Position numbers and translations under genes: made by a program
Notes under the pieces: generated by a model
Told to the model about the DNA's origin: nothing
The model's input: only the letters and a program-made list of their open reading frames with translations
Database searches by the model: none
Shown: positions 25,473 through 33,770 of the stretch, piece after piece
How the letters are laid out: each line of letters starts with the position of its first letter
Position numbering within the stretch: position 1 is the stretch's first letter
NCBI GenBank assembly: GCA_035571835.1
Contig: DATNBU010000024.1
Span: 101,002-165,001 of the forward strand
DNA: 64,000 bases
Source: Candidatus Limnocylindrales bacterium
GTDB lineage: Bacteria; Desulfobacterota; Binatia; UBA1149; CAITLU01
Direction of reading: 5' to 3'

Positions 25473-26878
25473 GGCTGGGCGTTGCCCTTCGGCTGGCGGT
25501 TGGCGCGTGTCAGCGGAACGACGACGCGATAGATCCGGCGCCCGCGCACGACGGATGCGACCAGGCTCGAGTTTCCGCGCGCCGCGCCGATCTCCTTGCG
25601 AAAGCCGTCGACGCTGTCGATCTCGCGCCCGCCGATCGCGGCGACGACGTCGCCGGTTGCAAACCCGATCTCGTCGGCTGCGCTGCCGGGCCGCACGCTG
25701 CGAACGGTTACCAGGCCGCGCTGCTCGTCGACCTTGAGGCCCATCGTCTCCCACGCGAAGCGGTCGATGACGTCGGTCGGAAGAGGCGCGGTATGGACAT
25801 CGACCTCGTGCTCGGCGCTGCCCTCGGAGATCACCGACAGCCGCAGTGTTTCTCCCGACGAAAGGCCGCGCACGCGCAGCGCGTAGTCGGCGGTGTTGCC
25901 GACGCGTTCACCCTGCACGCGCGTGATCACGTTTCCGGTCTTGAGCCCGACCTCGGCAGCCGGGCTGCCGGCTTCGACTCCGCGCACCAGCACGCCGCTT
26001 CCCGCCCGAACGCCGAAATGCACGGCAAGGTCGGGGGTAAGCTCCTGCACCTCGAGGCCGATCCACGTCGGCAGCACGCTGCCGTGCTTGAGGATCTGGT
26101 CGACCACGTTGCGCACGCGCCAGATCGGTATCGCAAAGCCGATGCCCTGCGCGTCGCGGTGGATTGCCGTGTTGATTCCGATCAGCCGGCCGCGGATGTC
26201 GAGCAGCGGGCCGCCTGAGTTGCCTGGATTGATCGACGCATCGGTCTGCACGATGTCCTGGTAGAGCGACTCGCTGGTCTGCAGCGTGCGGCCGAGCGCG
26301 CTGACGACGCCGGTCGTGACCGTATGGTCGAGCCCGTACGGATTGCCGATCGCGATCACCGTCTCGCCGATCAGGATCGAGTCGTCGTTGCCGATCGGTA
26401 TGAACGGCAGCGGGCTCTTCGCATCGAGCTTGAGCACGGCAAGGTCGAAGTCGGGATCACCGCCGATCACCTTGGCCTCGAACTCGCGATTGTCCGAGAG
26501 CTGCACGCGGATCGAATCACCGGAGGCGACCACGTGCTCGTTGGTCACGACGATTCCCGACGCATCGACGAGAACGCCCGATCCCATCGAAACCGGCTCG
26601 CGATGCGATTCCTGCTTCTGGCCCCGGCGCTGCGGCGGGGTGCCGAAAAACGGCGAGAAAGGGTCGAAGAACGGGTTGTCGCCGAACGACCGGAACGGCG
26701 ACGGATCGGTCACGGTTTTTTCGGCGAAGACGCCGACGACGGCCGGCGCAACATGCTCGACGGTGCGCACGACCACCGAGCGGCGAAGATCGTCGGTGAC
26801 GCCGCCGTCGCCGGCGGCGCGGCAGACGGATGCGATTGCGACGAAGGCAAGCGCGGCGGGGGTAGTGCAACGTTTCAA
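25469..26878 (-). CDS. degP: HtrA/DegP-type periplasmic serine protease, ~469 aa
   Basis: S1C protease and chaperone for misfolded envelope proteins. Start: TTG 26878 is preferred, with GAGAGGAG ~10 bases upstream and a following export signal (PAALAFVAIASVCRAAG); no ATG gives a better leader. The protease domain has the triad His115 (TNEHVV), Asp145 (DFDLAVL) and Ser221 (GNSGGPL), plus SMGSGVLVD and IGNPYGLDHTVTTGVVSALGR. Two PDZ domains follow (GLKTGNVITRVQGERV; GFATGDVVAAIGGREI). An extra FRSFGDNPFFDPFSPFF segment (LA loop) precedes the protease core. Its stop overlaps the start of the signal-peptidase homologue. Confidence 0.92.
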   Translation of the reverse strand: MKRCTTPAALAFVAIASVCRAAGDGGVTDDLRRSVVVRTVEHVAPAVVGVFAEKTVTDPSPFRSFGDNPFFDPFSPFFGTPPQRRGQKQESHREPVSMGSGVLVDASGIVVTNEHVVASGDSIRVQLSDNREFEAKVIGGDPDFDLAVLKLDAKSPLPFIPIGNDDSILIGETVIAIGNPYGLDHTVTTGVVSALGRTLQTSESLYQDIVQTDASINPGNSGGPLLDIRGRLIGINTAIHRDAQGIGFAIPIWRVRNVVDQILKHGSVLPTWIGLEVQELTPDLAVHFGVRAGSGVLVRGVEAGSPAAEVGLKTGNVITRVQGERVGNTADYALRVRGLSSGETLRLSVISEGSAEHEVDVHTAPLPTDVIDRFAWETMGLKVDEQRGLVTVRSVRPGSAADEIGFATGDVVAAIGGREIDSVDGFRKEIGAARGNSSLVASVVRGRRIYRVVVPLTRANRQPKGNAQP

Positions 26879-27161
26879 ATCAGCAGCTCTCCTCTCGAGG
26901 TCGCCGGACAGAATAACTTCGAACGAGCAGAAGGCCATCGACGGAGGGTCGATCGAGCGGGAAACACGACAGCTCCGATTCCTGCCTTGGGTGGAGGCCG
27001 CCGCAGCGGTCCTCAGTTTGCTGGTCGCCACAGCGCTGCAGAGCGCCCGATGCCCCCGCCGACTGAGTTGCTAGAGGTCCGATCGGGCGGTATCGTGACG
27101 CGATCGCTGCGGTGGGACGCCCCTCCCGTAGCGCGTCGATTCTCGGACAAAGGAGACAAGA

Positions 27162-27719
27162 ATGAGGAAAATCATCGCGTTATTCGGCTGCGCCCTGGGC
27201 CTGTTTGCCGTCAGTGGACCGGGATATGCGGCTGAGACCACGACCGAGACCACGGTCACGGTGCAGGAATCCGGGTCGCCGGATTATGCCAAGGACGCGA
27301 TCTACGTCGGACTCGACGGACTGGCCGCGATCGACGACGGTTTCAACAGCAACCGATTGAGCGGCGGCGTCGGTGTCCGTGCCGGCTGGCGCCTGCATCC
27401 GCACGTGGCGCTGGAGGCCGACTACAACTTCTACCACGACCTGAATCCGGACGAGGAAGACGGCTGGAGCGCCTCCGCGAATGTAAAGCCGTACGTGCTG
27501 ACCGGGCGGTTCCAACCGTTTTTCCTGGCGGGACTGGGCTATCTCCAGCATGAACCGAGCGGAGACTTCGTGTTCCGTTTCGGCTTCGGATTCGACGCAT
27601 GCCTCACGGAACACTGGGCAGTCGGTCCGGAGATCGCGTACCTCGTGGCTCCGGAATCCGACGAGGACAACATCTTCACGTTTGCTCTGGGCATCACGTA
27701 CAAGGCGACGGTGAAGTAA
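27162..27719 (+). CDS. Outer-membrane beta-barrel protein, 185 aa
   Basis: AGGAGA precedes ATG 27162. The signal peptide (ALFGCALGLFAVSGPGYAA) is followed by a Thr-rich stretch (TTTETTVTV) and alternating hydrophobic strands ending on aromatic residues: AIYVGLDGLAAI, LSGGVGVRAGWRLHPHVALEADYNFY, PYVLTGRFQPFFLAGLGYLQ, DFVFRFGFGFDACLTEHWAVGPEIAYLV, IFTFALGITYKATV. This fits the small 8-stranded OmpA-like/outer membrane protein beta-barrel domain (PF13505). It stands alone and is followed by a strong terminator. No specific ligand can be inferred. Confidence 0.85.
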   Translation: MRKIIALFGCALGLFAVSGPGYAAETTTETTVTVQESGSPDYAKDAIYVGLDGLAAIDDGFNSNRLSGGVGVRAGWRLHPHVALEADYNFYHDLNPDEEDGWSASANVKPYVLTGRFQPFFLAGLGYLQHEPSGDFVFRFGFGFDACLTEHWAVGPEIAYLVAPESDEDNIFTFALGITYKATVK

Positions 27720-27743
27720 GCGCCTCCTGGTCAATGGAAGATG

Positions 27744-27872
27744 GGGACGGAGGGTCCCGCCGCTGTACGCAGTCACGTACAGCACTCCCGACTGGAATCC
27801 GTCCGTCACGCTTACGGACGCAAGCACGTTACGGCGGCGGCAACACACGGTTGCCGCCGCCGTTCGTTTTTT
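27744..27872 (+). terminator. Series of four hairpins ending in a strong terminator
   Basis: Stems: GGGAC/GTCCC (27744-27758), CTGTACG/CGTACAG (27763-27782), GTCCGT/ACGGAC (27801-27819) and a perfect 14-bp stem (27831-27844 with 27850-27863) followed by TCGTTTTTT. The last is a standard intrinsic terminator for the beta-barrel gene. The earlier ones are unexplained. Confidence 0.8.
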
Positions 27873-27955
27873 CACCGATGGCGTGACGCAGAGCGCCAGC
27901 AACCGTCCTCGGGCGGACTTGCCGCAGCCTGAGCAATCCCCGACAAGATAGTTCC

Positions 27956-30900
27956 ATGTCCGTCTGCGCCGGCTGCGAAACCGACAACCCGGACCGCTTC
28001 CGTTTCTGCGGCGAATGCGGCGCACCGCTTGCTGCGCCGGCCGCCGGCGCGCCCGCGGGCGGCGAAGGCGAACGTCGCCAGCTCACCATCCTGTTCTGTG
28101 ACCTTGCCGCTTCGACCGAGATCGCGCACCGGCTCGATCCGGAGGAATGGCGCGATGTGATGCGCGCATATCGCGAGACATGCGCCGAGGTCGTCAGTGC
28201 CTGCGGCGGCCACGTCGCCCAGTACGCGGGCGACGCCGTCAAGGTGTACTTCGGCTATCCGCACGCGCATGCCGACGATGCCGTGCGCGCCGTTCGCGCA
28301 GCTCTTGCGCTGGTCGGTGCGATGTCACGCCTGCACGAGCGACTGCCGATGATCGCCGAGCGCCTCTACGTTCACGTCGGCATTCACACGGGGCTCGTGG
28401 TGACCGGCGACCTCGCAGGCGAGACGCACGACAGGAACGTCGCGGTCGGCAACACGCCGAACATCGCGGCGCGGCTCCAGGCGCTCGCCGAACCCGACGA
28501 AGTGCTCGTCAGCAACGCGACTCGCAGGCTGGTCGAAGGCCGCTTCGACCTCGAAGACCGCGGCGCGCACATCCTGAAAGGGATCGGCGCGCCGGTCGGA
28601 GTGTTCCGGGTGGTCGGCGAGAGCGCGGCGGCCGGAGGGTTCGAGCAGGCCGCCCCCTCCGGCCTTACTCCTCTGACCGGTCGTGAGCGCGAGCTCGGCG
28701 TGCTCGTCGATCGCTTCGAACAGGCCAGAAACGGGCGCGGACAGGTCGTCCTGATCTCCGGAGAATCCGGAATCGGAAAATCCAGGCTGCTCCATGCATT
28801 CCGTGCAGCCGTTTCGCGCAAAGCCGAGGCTCCGCGCGAAGCCGTCGAAGAGGATCACCGCTGGCTCGTGTGCCGCTGCTACAGCCACACGCAGTCGAGC
28901 GCGCTGTTTCCGATCATCCAGCTCATCCAGCAGGAGATCGGCTTCGAGACCGGAGATTCACCCGAGGTTCGGCTCGAAAAACTGAGGAAATCGCTGGCGG
29001 CCGACGCACAGGCCGGACCCGAGGCAACAGCGATCTTCGCGTCGCTTCTTTCGCTGCCGTTGCCGAAGACGAGCGCGATTGCCGGCCAGAGCGCGGAATT
29101 GCAGAAGCGGCTGACGACGGATGCGCTGCTCGGATGGCTGCAGGCGCTCGCGAGCCGGCAACCGCTCGTCATCGTCGTCGAAGACCTTCACTGGGCCGAC
29201 CCGTCGTCACTCGACATCCTGAGGCTCGTGCTCAATCGCATCGACAACCTGCCGATCCTGACCTTGCTCGCGCGCCGGCCGGAGAACTCGTTTCCGCTGG
29301 CGGTGCGGGCGAACGTGCGCGAGATCCGGCTGTCGCGTCTGACGCCCGACGACATCGGCCGCATCGTGGACGCGCTGACATCCGGACGCGGGCTTCCGCG
29401 CGAGGTCGTCGAGCAGATCGTGGCCAAGACCGACGGCGTGCCGCTGTTCATCGAAGAGCTCGTCAAGATGGTCCTCGAGTCGGGACTGCTCGTCGAGAAG
29501 AACGGAACGTTCTCGCTTTCCGGATCGCTTCCGCCACTGGCGATTCCGTCCACGTTGCAGGATTCGCTGATGGAGCGTCTCGACCGGCTCGGAACTGCCA
29601 AGGAGGTCGCGCAGCTGGCTGCCGTGATCGGTCGCGAGTTCAGCGACCAGATGCTGCAGGCGGTCTCCGGCAAGGACGATGCAACGCTGCAGCAGGCGCT
29701 CGACCGACTGGTCGTTGCGGGACTGATTCACTCGCAGAGCGCGACCACGCATGTCTTCAAGCACGCGCTGGTCCAGGAGGCGGCGTACCACTCGCTGCTC
29801 AAAAGCCGCCGCCAGCTGATTCACCGGCAGGTCGCCGACACTCTCGCCAATCGCTTCCGCGACATCGTCTTCACGCAGCCGGAGCTGCTCGCTCACCACT
29901 ACACGGCGGCGGGTCTTGCGGAACCGGCCGTCCAGTACTGGCTGCGGGCCGGCCAGCGCGCGGCCAAACGCTCGGCATTTCGCGAAGCGGTCGTCCATCT
30001 GCGACGCGGCCTCGAGGTCCTGGCCTCGATGCCCGAAACCGACGAGCAGATGCACACGCAGCGAATGCGCTATGAGCTCCAGCTTCAGGTTTCGCTCGGC
30101 GACGCGCTGATCGCCGTCATCGGTTACGGCGCGCCGCAGGTCGGCGAAGCGTACGGTCGCGCTCGAGAGATCTGCCAGCAGTTCGGCGAAGAGCCGCAGC
30201 TCGGCTTCGTGCTGGGAGGGGTGTGGGTCTACTACCTGATCCGCGCCGAGTACCGGACGGCACTCGAGCTTGCCCAGCAGCTCATGCGGCTCGCCGAAAA
30301 GCTGCCGATGCCGCTGCTCATCGCCGGCGCGCACACGGCGCTCGGCTCGACGCTGCTCAACCTCGGTGACATCCAGGCGGCACGCGTACACCTCGAAAAA
30401 GCCGTCGAGCATGGCGAGCGCGACCAGCTCGTGCTCGCAAGCGATCTGCGCGTGTCGGGCCTCTGTTTTCTCGCCAACGCGCTCGTCGCGCTCGGCGAGA
30501 TCGACGAGGCCATGAGACGCGCCGACGAAGCGCTCGCCCGCGCACGCGATCTCGGCAAACCTTTTTTCCTTGCCAACGCGCTCACCCAGTCCGCATGGGT
30601 TCGCCAGCTTGCGCGCGACGTGGATGGAGCCGGACAGGCCGCCGACGAAGCGGTCGCTCTTTGCACCGAGCAGGGATTTCCGTACTGGCAGACGTTCTGC
30701 CTGATGACGCAGGGCTGGGTGCTCGTCGAGCGCGGGAGCACCGACGAAGGGCTCGGCTGCATGATGCGCAGCCAGTCGGCGGCGCACGAGTCCGGCACCG
30801 AGCGCTTCGCAAGCGGGCGGCTCGCGACGCTTGCCGAAGGATACCTGCACGCCGATCGTTTCGACGACGCGCTGGCGACTCTCGAGCGCGCATTCTCGCA

Positions 30901-31123
30901 TGTCGAGCGCACCGGCGAGCGCTTCTGCGAGGCGGAGCTGCACCGGCTGCGCGGCGAGGTTCTCACGCGATGCGGCGGCGGCGAGTCGCTCGAGCAGGCG
31001 ATGGAGTGTTTCCGGACCGCGCTCGCTGTCAGCCGGCGCCAGGGTGCAAAGCTATGGGAGTCTCGCGCGGCAATGAGTCTCGAGCGGCTTCGGCCGGGGC
31101 ACGCGGCGGAAGCGGAGCTGTAA
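27956..31123 (+). CDS. Adenylate/guanylate cyclase-AAA ATPase-TPR protein, 1055 aa
   Basis: Order of parts: zinc ribbon (CAGCETDN...FCGECG, residues 4-21); class III cyclase domain (~42-215; metal Asp in FCDLAAST, QYAGDAVKVYFGYPHAHADDA, GIHTGLVVTGDLAG, VGNTPNIAARLQ); AAA_16/NACHT-like ATPase (~240-560; TGRERELGVL, Walker A GESGIGKS, Walker B VIVVEDLHWADPSS); then ~500 residues of TPR-like helices. The usual GDG loop is GDA here, so cyclase activity should be confirmed. This architecture is common in large stand-alone bacterial signalling proteins; input and output are unknown. No good ribosome site is seen before ATG 27956. The 3' end overlaps the convergent EEP gene by 95 bp. Confidence 0.9.
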   Translation: MSVCAGCETDNPDRFRFCGECGAPLAAPAAGAPAGGEGERRQLTILFCDLAASTEIAHRLDPEEWRDVMRAYRETCAEVVSACGGHVAQYAGDAVKVYFGYPHAHADDAVRAVRAALALVGAMSRLHERLPMIAERLYVHVGIHTGLVVTGDLAGETHDRNVAVGNTPNIAARLQALAEPDEVLVSNATRRLVEGRFDLEDRGAHILKGIGAPVGVFRVVGESAAAGGFEQAAPSGLTPLTGRERELGVLVDRFEQARNGRGQVVLISGESGIGKSRLLHAFRAAVSRKAEAPREAVEEDHRWLVCRCYSHTQSSALFPIIQLIQQEIGFETGDSPEVRLEKLRKSLAADAQAGPEATAIFASLLSLPLPKTSAIAGQSAELQKRLTTDALLGWLQALASRQPLVIVVEDLHWADPSSLDILRLVLNRIDNLPILTLLARRPENSFPLAVRANVREIRLSRLTPDDIGRIVDALTSGRGLPREVVEQIVAKTDGVPLFIEELVKMVLESGLLVEKNGTFSLSGSLPPLAIPSTLQDSLMERLDRLGTAKEVAQLAAVIGREFSDQMLQAVSGKDDATLQQALDRLVVAGLIHSQSATTHVFKHALVQEAAYHSLLKSRRQLIHRQVADTLANRFRDIVFTQPELLAHHYTAAGLAEPAVQYWLRAGQRAAKRSAFREAVVHLRRGLEVLASMPETDEQMHTQRMRYELQLQVSLGDALIAVIGYGAPQVGEAYGRAREICQQFGEEPQLGFVLGGVWVYYLIRAEYRTALELAQQLMRLAEKLPMPLLIAGAHTALGSTLLNLGDIQAARVHLEKAVEHGERDQLVLASDLRVSGLCFLANALVALGEIDEAMRRADEALARARDLGKPFFLANALTQSAWVRQLARDVDGAGQAADEAVALCTEQGFPYWQTFCLMTQGWVLVERGSTDEGLGCMMRSQSAAHESGTERFASGRLATLAEGYLHADRFDDALATLERAFSHVERTGERFCEAELHRLRGEVLTRCGGGESLEQAMECFRTALAVSRRQGAKLWESRAAMSLERLRPGHAAEAEL

Positions 31124-32216
31124 CGCCGGCGTTCCGCACGAGCAGGGCGGCGAGCCCGCGATGATCGGACGCGCCGCGGCCGATGACGGCCATCTCCTCG
31201 GGAACGAGATCGGGCGAAGCAAGCACCGCATCCAGCGGCAGCGCAGGAGCCTCGGCCGGATAGGTTGCCCAATCCTGTGATAGGGGCGCGTGGACGGCGG
31301 CGTACGTTGTCCGGGCATCGGCCAGCGAGCCGCTCGTCAGGATGTCCACCGTTCGCTCGGCGCGGAAATAAGGTCGCCGGCCTGCAAGCGACGCGTCGAC
31401 CGCATTGAGATCGCCGAGAACGATGGTGCTGCGTGCGGGATCGATGAAGCGGCGCAGCAGGTGCGTTGCCTGCCGTTCTCTCAGATCTTCCGAGAATGCG
31501 TCGAGGTGCGTGACGACAACGTCCACCGGTTGCCCGCCGGCGAGCACGGTAACCTTGATGGCGCCTCTCTCTTCGCTCACCAGCCGCCCGAGACCGGTCG
31601 GCCGCAGCGACGGAAGGTCGTCATTCGAAGGCGCGCCGTCGCACGTGCGAGCGCTGAGAAGGCATTCGCTCGCCGCGAGGATCGGCAGCCGCACCAGCAG
31701 CGCGTTGCCGAAGCGGACCTCGCGGCCGGGAAAATTCCGCTCCCACGTCTGGCCGCGCACGATGTCGTAGACTTCGCCGCTGCGCTGCTTCAGTTCGTCC
31801 GCGACAAAAGCGGCTTCATCGATCCAGCCGCTTCGTCGCGAGCCGAAATCGACTTCATTCAGTGCCACGACGTCGACGGCATGGCCGCGCGGCGCCGAAC
31901 CCAGGATGTCGCCGGCGATCTCGCGCAGGTTGCGCTCCACGGCCGCGCGCGACTGCCATAGCGAAAACGCGGGGCCCAGCCCGCTGTGGATATTGTAGGT
32001 GACCACGCGCACGCCGTGGGAAAACTGAACGGCAATAGATGATGCAATCGGCGGGTCGAGCGACCACGCGCCTGCCGCGTTGTCACGAGCGACGCGCCCA
32101 GCGGAATCGATACTTGCGCTGCCCGCGCGGTTGATCCCCGCCTGAGTCGCGAGCACAGCAAGCATCAGAACGCCGAGCCTCGCGGCAGCTGTCGTAAGCA
32201 ATCTCGATCGGATCAT
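31029..32216 (-). CDS. Exported endonuclease/exonuclease/phosphatase-family protein, 395 aa
   Basis: EEP (DNase I/exonuclease III-like) fold: VVTYNIHSGLG (first strand, Asn), ALNEVDFG (metal Glu), VVVTHLDAF (His), IVLGDLNAVDAS (Asp-x-Asn) and GASDHRGLAALLV (catalytic Asp-His). The N-terminal MIRSRLLTTAAARLGVLMLAVLATQAG is a signal peptide or anchor, so it acts outside the cytoplasm. Substrate could be nucleic acid, phospholipid or an inositol-phosphate head group; the family does not decide. The stop lies inside the 3' end of the cyclase/AAA gene on the opposite strand (95-bp antisense overlap). Confidence 0.87.
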   Translation of the reverse strand: MIRSRLLTTAAARLGVLMLAVLATQAGINRAGSASIDSAGRVARDNAAGAWSLDPPIASSIAVQFSHGVRVVTYNIHSGLGPAFSLWQSRAAVERNLREIAGDILGSAPRGHAVDVVALNEVDFGSRRSGWIDEAAFVADELKQRSGEVYDIVRGQTWERNFPGREVRFGNALLVRLPILAASECLLSARTCDGAPSNDDLPSLRPTGLGRLVSEERGAIKVTVLAGGQPVDVVVTHLDAFSEDLRERQATHLLRRFIDPARSTIVLGDLNAVDASLAGRRPYFRAERTVDILTSGSLADARTTYAAVHAPLSQDWATYPAEAPALPLDAVLASPDLVPEEMAVIGRGASDHRGLAALLVRNAGVTAPLPPRAPAEAARDSLPRETPIALHPGAG

Positions 32217-32452
32217 CGTGATCGAATCGTCCCCTGGTCATCACTCTACGCGACCGGGACGGTGCTTACACGCGGGTTTTTGGCGGCTCGCGAGCGATTC
32301 CGCGATCGTGGCAGTGACGCACTCCAACGCAGCGCCGGCGCAACGGGGGCGCGCAAGAAAAGTACGCCGCACGTCCCGCTACCATCGGAAAACCATGCTT
32401 CACTTACGCCGATGCATCGTTCGAACAGTGGATCGGTCGGGAGCCGCGGCCG

Positions 32453-33736
32453 ATGAGCGTGCCGACATCCGACGAAGTGGCCCTGTACGCTGCGGTCGCG
32501 TTCTGCCTGCTGTCGGTGATCCTCGTGCTCGTCGTGTGGTCGGTGCGGCGCCATCTCAGCCCGGAGCTCGACATCGAGTGCGGATCGCCGATCGATGAGC
32601 TCATTCCGTCGCTGGCCGGTTTGACGCTGAGCACCCCCGTCGCAGGCAACAGCGTTGCCGTGCTCGAAAACGGCGCCTACTTCGGCGTGCTGCTGGAACG
32701 GATCCGGTCGGCGAAACGCTCCGTTCATCTCGAAACCTTTCTGTGGAAAGAAGGCGAACTCGGCCGGCGTGTTGCGGACGCGCTGTCGGAGCGCGCGCGA
32801 TCCGGCGTCCAGGTGCGAGTGCTCGTCGATGCCATCGGCTCCAGTGGAATAGGCAAAGCCGCCGTGACGCAGATGGAGCTGTCGGGCTGCCGCGTCGCGC
32901 GCTTTCACGAGAAGTCGATCCGCAACATCGGCGTCATCAACGACCGCGATCACCGCAAGCTCGTCGTCATCGACGGTTGCGAGGCGTTCGTCGGCGGCCA
33001 CTGCATCGTCGACCACTGGCTCGGCAATGCCGAAGACAAGGATCACTACTCGGATATCAGCGTGCATCTGCACGGCCCGATCGTGCACAGCGTGCAGGCG
33101 GCGTTCAGCGAGAACTGGGCCGGCGAGACCGGCGAGCTGTTCGTGGGCGACGACGTGTTCCCGAAGCTCGAAGCGGCCGGCGACGTGCTGATCCATGCTG
33201 CCTACTCCAAGCCCGGAGGATCGGCGCCGGCGGTCAAGATCCTGCATCACACGGTCATCTGCCTCGCGCGAAAGCGCATCTGGATCCAGAATCCGTATTT
33301 CATCCCCGAGCCCGAGGCGATCGACGCGTTTGGAGAAGCAGTGAAGCGCGGAGTCGACGTGCGCGTGCTGATGCCGGCGACCAGCGGCTCGGACAACCCG
33401 ATGGTCCAGCACGCCGGACACCGCAACTTCGAGAAGCTCCTGCGCTGCGGCGTGCGGCTGTTCGAATATCCCGACACATTGCTGCACCAGAAGGTGATGA
33501 CCGTGGACGGCGTATGGGCGGCGGTCGGCTCCAGCAACTTCGACGACCGATCGTTCGAAACCAACGACGAGCTGACGCTCGGCATCTGCGATGCAGCCAC
33601 CGCCGGCAAGATCGATTCGGTGTTCGAGAAGTACGAGCCGCTGAGCAGCGAGATCGATCTCGAGACCTGGTCACGGCGCGGGTTGCTCCACAAGCTGCAT
33701 GACCACGCGGTTTACATGATCAACGAGTTGCTCTGA
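32453..33736 (+). CDS. cls: Cardiolipin synthase (PLD family), 427 aa
   Basis: Phospholipase-D superfamily enzyme that condenses phosphatidylglycerol into cardiolipin at the inner membrane. One N-terminal membrane segment (ALYAAVAFCLLSVILVLVVW). Two HKD motifs: H-R-K-LVVIDG...AFVGG (residues ~163-180) and H-Q-K-VMTVDGVWAAVGSSNFDDRS (~344-365). GENGAYFG-like and WIQNPYFIPEPE segments are typical. Length and single anchor fit ClsB/ClsC-like enzymes. GGGAG upstream supports ATG 32453. Monocistronic. Confidence 0.9.
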   Translation: MSVPTSDEVALYAAVAFCLLSVILVLVVWSVRRHLSPELDIECGSPIDELIPSLAGLTLSTPVAGNSVAVLENGAYFGVLLERIRSAKRSVHLETFLWKEGELGRRVADALSERARSGVQVRVLVDAIGSSGIGKAAVTQMELSGCRVARFHEKSIRNIGVINDRDHRKLVVIDGCEAFVGGHCIVDHWLGNAEDKDHYSDISVHLHGPIVHSVQAAFSENWAGETGELFVGDDVFPKLEAAGDVLIHAAYSKPGGSAPAVKILHHTVICLARKRIWIQNPYFIPEPEAIDAFGEAVKRGVDVRVLMPATSGSDNPMVQHAGHRNFEKLLRCGVRLFEYPDTLLHQKVMTVDGVWAAVGSSNFDDRSFETNDELTLGICDAATAGKIDSVFEKYEPLSSEIDLETWSRRGLLHKLHDHAVYMINELL

Positions 33737-33770
33737 ACGAGTGCGGGTGCGACGGGTCGCCGCGCGCAAG

